Positions 60,571 to 64,000 of a stretch of DNA of 64,000 nucleotides are shown in pieces. The position numbers and the translations under genes were made by a program. Source of the DNA: Mesodorylaimus sp. YZB2_4 (taxonomy: Eukaryota > Nematoda > Enoplea > Dorylaimida > Dorylaimidae). The notes beneath the pieces were generated by a model that saw nothing but the letters and a program-made list of their open reading frames with translations, did no database searches and had not been told where the DNA came from. Within the stretch, counting starts at the first letter, position 1; the number at the start of each line of letters is the position of its first letter. The stretch lies in assembly GCA_030248295.1 (NCBI GenBank), contig JASANH010001053.1, positions 124,001 to 188,000 of the forward strand, written 5' to 3'.

Positions 60571-61319
60571 TTCGGTTATCGGTGCGGTTCGGTACGGTTC
60601 CAGGAACCGAAATTTCGGTTCGGCGCAGCGAATCGACTCGGCGCGCAACCCTGGAGCAATGGTGACACGAGCCTTTGCCCCGCGCTAGCAGCACACAGGC
60701 AGCGGATCACTGGCCGCAATGTTGCCGCCAGGTGCAGGGCAATTGCCTAAATCTGGGGAAATCGTTAGCTGTCAGGGCACTTTTGCGGGCCCTCTAGGGC
60801 AATCTGAGATTTTCAGGGCATTTTTAGGGCATCTTCAGATATTGGTACTTTGTCTTAGCTCTCTCGACAATGCCGTTGATTCAAAGGGTGCCTTCAATGA
60901 GGAGAAGCTAAGTGGGTCTAGCCGAAGCTATGGAAGTTTTTGGCGCCTTTGAATACTGATATGGCATTCAAATGTGCCATCATGGCTCGCTTAGAATATT
61001 GTTAGGTGTAAGGGAAGCAGTTTTGTTTCAAAAAGTCTTTGCATTTTTTGTGAAGTTGAGTTACAGGACAATCTGAACCTGCATCTGAGAATTATTGCGT
61101 TGCAGACCTGGTAACACCTAGCTCGCTTGAGTCGCACCCCAGCCTAGTGGCAATTAAGGTGCGCTTGCGCGCGAACCTACTGATTGATAAGAATTCATGT
61201 AATTATTCAGCGTAAAATGTGGCTTGCTTGAAATTTCTATGATGGCGATTAGCTCTGCGGCATGCTTTGTGGAGGTAAAATATTACAGATAATGGTCTAA
61301 GTTAAGGCTAAATTGCACA

Positions 61320-61440
61320 GAAAAAACCAGTGCTCTCGAACCGAAAAATTGATCGAACCGAAAGGTTTAGAACCAAAACCGAAAGAACCGAGAACCGAAC
61401 GGAACCGATTAGCTAGAACCGAAACCGAAACATATGGAAC
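61320..61440. repeat. AACCGAA simple repeat
   Basis: AACCGAAA and related units (CGAACCGAAAAATTG, AACCGAAAGAACCGAG) recur over about 110 bases. It is the inverse of the GGTTCGGT-rich tract at about 60560-60630. Confidence 0.7.
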
Positions 61441-61444
61441 CGAT

Positions 61445-61720
61445 CCGGCCGTGACTTGGGGGCGAGTGGCTGGACTCGTCGCAGGTTGAATCCTCAGTGA
61501 TAGAGGTCGGTTTGCGAACCATAAACCCTCGCTGACCTTGCACGTCAGGCCGTGGAGACTCACCCAGTAACGTCGGGGTGCTCCGAGTGGAGAGACGGAA
61601 GCCAAACGAGGAGACAGTCTCGGCTGTCGAACACCGACAGGGTTCAAAGCCCACCCGCCATTGTCCAAGGAAGTCGGTGTCCCGTCCAGGATGCCCTCGC
61701 GCGTAGGTGCTCCTAGTGGA
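61445..61720 (+). mobile_element. tRNA-derived SINE, family 1, copy 3
   Basis: A head with GGCGAGTGGCTGGACTCG and box-B-like GGTTGAATCC is followed by the family body: GGCCGTGGAGACTCACCC, GAGTGGAGAGACGGAAGCC, GGGTTCAAAGCCCACCCG and GTCCAGGATGCCCTCG. It is the most complete of the three family 1 copies. Confidence 0.75.
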
Positions 61721-61783
61721 GACACGCAGAGGGAAGCTGCTGTGTTTGCCGGTCCCAGCAAATAAGGTTTGACTTCTGGCCGG

Positions 61784-63108
61784 TGTCATGACATAATGCG
61801 TCCGCCATCATAATGCGTCCGGCCGGACTCATTATGACGTCATAATGAGTCCGAGGGTGTCATAATGCGTCTGGGTGGCTCAAAAGCAACTAAGTCGATC
61901 CAAATGTAGAATGTACTGTCGTAACATCATATATCATACCATATATCATCAAAACAAAGCAAAAGTCACCATGAATACAAAGGCACGAAATGATGCAAAC
62001 GATTGACAATAAAAATCGCTTCATGTCGGCGGAGGACTCTTCCGTACTGTCGTAACATCATATATCATTAAAACAAAGCAAAAGTCACCATTTATACAAA
62101 GGCGCGAAATGATGCGAACGATTGGCAATAAAAATCGCTTCATCGGACGAACGAATCTTCGGCTTGAACTGGACCCAAGCAAACCCAATCGCCTTTTTGA
62201 TTCCCATCCTCTCGCAAACGAATTTGTTGAGATCGTTACAGAACTCTCGACCTTGATCGTGTTGGAGAATCTTCGGTGGGCCAAACATGCAAATGATGTC
62301 TTTGAAAATGAATTCGCCAACTGTTCCCGCATCTTTGATCGGTATGGCTTTTGCAACCGCAAATCGAGTGAGGTACTCAGTTGCCACAGCAATATACCTA
62401 AAACCTTTAGTAAAATAAATCACGAAGCATTAAAGCAGCATCATCTTACCGATTTTCATTCTCAGTTTCGTGGAGTGGACCGACCAAATCGATGCACCAT
62501 CGGAAAAACAGATCGGACGTGACGGCGATGGGATGAAGACTTGCTACTTCAGGTCGGTTGTTCGGATTGGCCATCTGACAGGACCACAGGCTTTGATAAA
62601 AGCCTCGACGTCCTTGGAGCAACCAGGCCACCAGTAGCGCTCCGCAATTTTCCTGAAAAAAAAGCACTCTGATTCTTCAACGGCCTTAAAGAAACGGCCT
62701 CATCAATCATCAAAACCCAAACCTGGAATTTCAAAACACCCACCTTCTCTCAAATGATAAAGTGTTCGTCCATTTTTCAAAACGAAAGCTTTGGCACTAC
62801 GGCGGAGGTTTCTTTTTTCGTTATCCGTTGCTCCTTCTGGATACTTTCCATCGGCCAAATAAGAAACGATCTTATCCCTTTCGGACAGCTCCATTGGACT
62901 GAGAATATTCAACACAAACACCTCAGCCGACAAATCAAGCGCCTTTGTCCAGGTCTTTGTTCTCAACACTGACCCCGGACGCAATATGATTGCCTCGGAC
63001 GCATTATGATGACCGCTGGCCAATCATAATGCGTTCGGCCGGACTCATTATGACGTCATAATGAGTCCGGCCGGACGCTTTATGATGAGGACGCATTATG
63101 ACGGGACA
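61784..63108 (-). mobile_element. Ginger-like DNA transposon with palindromic terminal repeats
   Basis: The ends are TGTC...GACA, both flanked by CCGG, which may be a 4-bp target duplication or part of the repeat. The terminal repeats share CATAATGCGTCC words and both contain the palindrome CATTATGACGTCATAATG. Inside, the minus strand encodes an integrase of the retrovirus/Gypsy type. Elements with such integrases and terminal inverted repeats instead of LTRs are known as Ginger transposons. No LTR, reverse transcriptase or protease is seen. Confidence 0.65.
62085..63023 (-). pseudogene. transposon integrase, truncated, with probable introns
   Basis: From right to left the frame gives IVSYLADGKYPEGATDNEKR with FVLKNGRTLYHL (62703-63023), then after a TTTTTTTTCAG acceptor near 62658 an H2C2-like end (RYWWPGCSKDVEAF, ACGPCQM), then the first catalytic aspartate (CIDLVGP). 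A GTAAGA...TTTTAG intron of about 50 bases around 62400-62450 leads to YIAVATEYLTRF and the second aspartate (LQHDQGREF). The expected third acid with its surrounding motif was not found; the frame runs into unrelated sequence after about residue KKAIGF and stops. It is therefore probably inactive. Confidence 0.7.
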
Positions 63109-63379
63109 CCGGCGTTTGGGCAAAACGGGACACGAAAATTTTAAAGAAAATTACTGGAAAAGGACAGGGTGTTGTAATGTAATGTTGTTGTTCGAGCAAC
63201 ATTGACAGATCTTCTTCGCTCTCGTACCGGCGGGTTAGGGCTGATCTTACACGCGAGCGGTCCAAGGTCTTCAATATCCCAAGCCTGGTAGAAAGGCGTA
63301 TTCCTGCAGAGTATCGATCATTAACACCTTGATTCCTCAACAAACCCTTCAGGCGTCTTTGCCGCGCCTCCCAAGGGTG

Positions 63380-63690
63380 CCAATGCTCTGTGCAATGAGA
63401 CACTAGCCTGGCTGCTGGGTCGAATGCATCCGGTCCTAAGATGCCCGCGCTGACGAACAGTTCCACTGTCGATGGCGCAGTAAAGACTTGTCAACACCAG
63501 AGGATCCTTAAGAAGCACAACAAAGCACGACGATATCTCCACAGTCCTAGATATTACCCACAGACAAATCCGCAGACAAACCAAGTACCTGCCCTGGAGT
63601 CAACTCCTGGACTCTTCCAGTATGAACTGAAGGAAACGACGACCGCAGAGGCCCTTTGAGAGTATGCTAATCGAAGTCCCTGGCTGGCGC
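63380..63690 (+). repeat. dispersed repeat, copy 2 (related to 13801-14140)
   Basis: ACACTAGCCTGG, TTCCACTGTCGATGG, CAACACCAGAGGATCC, CCCTGGAGTCAACTCC and CGACCGCAGAGGCC appear in the same order as in copy 1. No open frame is shared by the two copies. Confidence 0.75.
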
Positions 63691-64000
63691 CTGGCCCCCA
63701 CAGGCCTGCCAATGGGCTCGACAACGCAAGGGGTCGCTCCCCACAAGTTCAGAACAAAACAGATGAACCCGAATCGAGTGAAAACGAGCAAGGGAGAGCC
63801 CTGATCTCGCTTAGCATCCTGTTCTTATACTGCCCTGGCTCCGCCTCACCGAGCCAGCTGCCCAAGCCACACCCCCAAGAATTCCAGGCGCCCCAAGCGG
63901 CAATGGGCACAACACAGGACAGAAAAATAAGTTTTTTTAACCGTTCGCTACTTTTTAGTACCGCCTGATGGAGATTCCAGTTAGGATAAAAACAGATCAT
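63691..64000. other. window end, nothing recognised
   Basis: Pro/Ser-coding frames on both strands have no family resemblance or splice support. Confidence 0.5.

Noticed and set aside
1-64000. CRISPR arrays, operons and bacterial-type signals
   Set aside because: The genes have spliceosomal introns and animal protein families; no spaced direct-repeat array with unique spacers was seen.

Overview
The window looks like nuclear DNA of a small invertebrate animal. Genes have many introns, several of them short (about 48-200 nt), with GTAAG/GTGAG donors and compact TTTTAG or TTTCAG acceptors. It carries a muscleblind gene, a GT11 fucosyltransferase, an M8 (leishmanolysin-like) protein, a tandem tyrosine-phosphatase-like protein, a non-LTR retrotransposon and many inverted-repeat elements. 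The compact acceptors and the family mix suggest an ecdysozoan, perhaps a nematode; this is inference and I cannot name the species.

Layout. 1-4.2 kb: mostly non-coding, with weak exon-like segments on the minus strand; one at 430-639 could belong to a gene running off the left edge. 4.2-12.4 kb (minus): a seven-exon Ig-like surface glycoprotein with a signal peptide and a GPI-type tail; its largest intron holds a dead non-LTR retrotransposon and a small inverted-repeat element. 12.5-14.2 kb: repeats. 14.5-17.9 kb (plus): a seven-exon protein of 693 residues with two tyrosine-phosphatase folds, both without the catalytic residues. 18.8-21.2 kb: nested inverted-repeat elements. 22.07-28.34 kb (plus): a four-exon leishmanolysin-like protein of 669 residues whose catalytic glutamate is serine and which ends in a GPI-type tail; intron 1 is 4.15 kb and full of repeats. 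28.3-32.4 kb: intergenic, with a SINE. 32.39-39.47 kb (minus): a ten-exon muscleblind gene of 945 residues with three pairs of CCCH zinc fingers. 39.5-55.5 kb: gene-poor, with one unrecognised 139-codon ORF. 55.5-56.7 kb (minus): an intronless GT11 alpha-1,2-fucosyltransferase-like gene. 59.45-60.09 kb (plus): a single-exon, single-pass membrane protein with a hairpin in its 3' flank. 60.4-63.7 kb: SINE copies and an integrase-bearing element with palindromic terminal repeats.

Exon structures were built by hand from splice sites and reading phase. The muscleblind, phosphatase-like and M8 models each sum to whole codons (2838, 2082 and 2010 nt) without internal stops. One junction in the Ig-like gene (exon 1 to exon 2) and one in the phosphatase-like gene (exon 3 to exon 4) are less certain.

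Three neighbouring genes encode probable surface or signalling proteins, and two of them are predicted pseudoenzymes. The M8 and Ig-like proteins both look GPI-anchored; the phosphatase-like protein starts with a cysteine cluster suited to membrane attachment. A shared role in surface or host-interface signalling is possible but only inferred.
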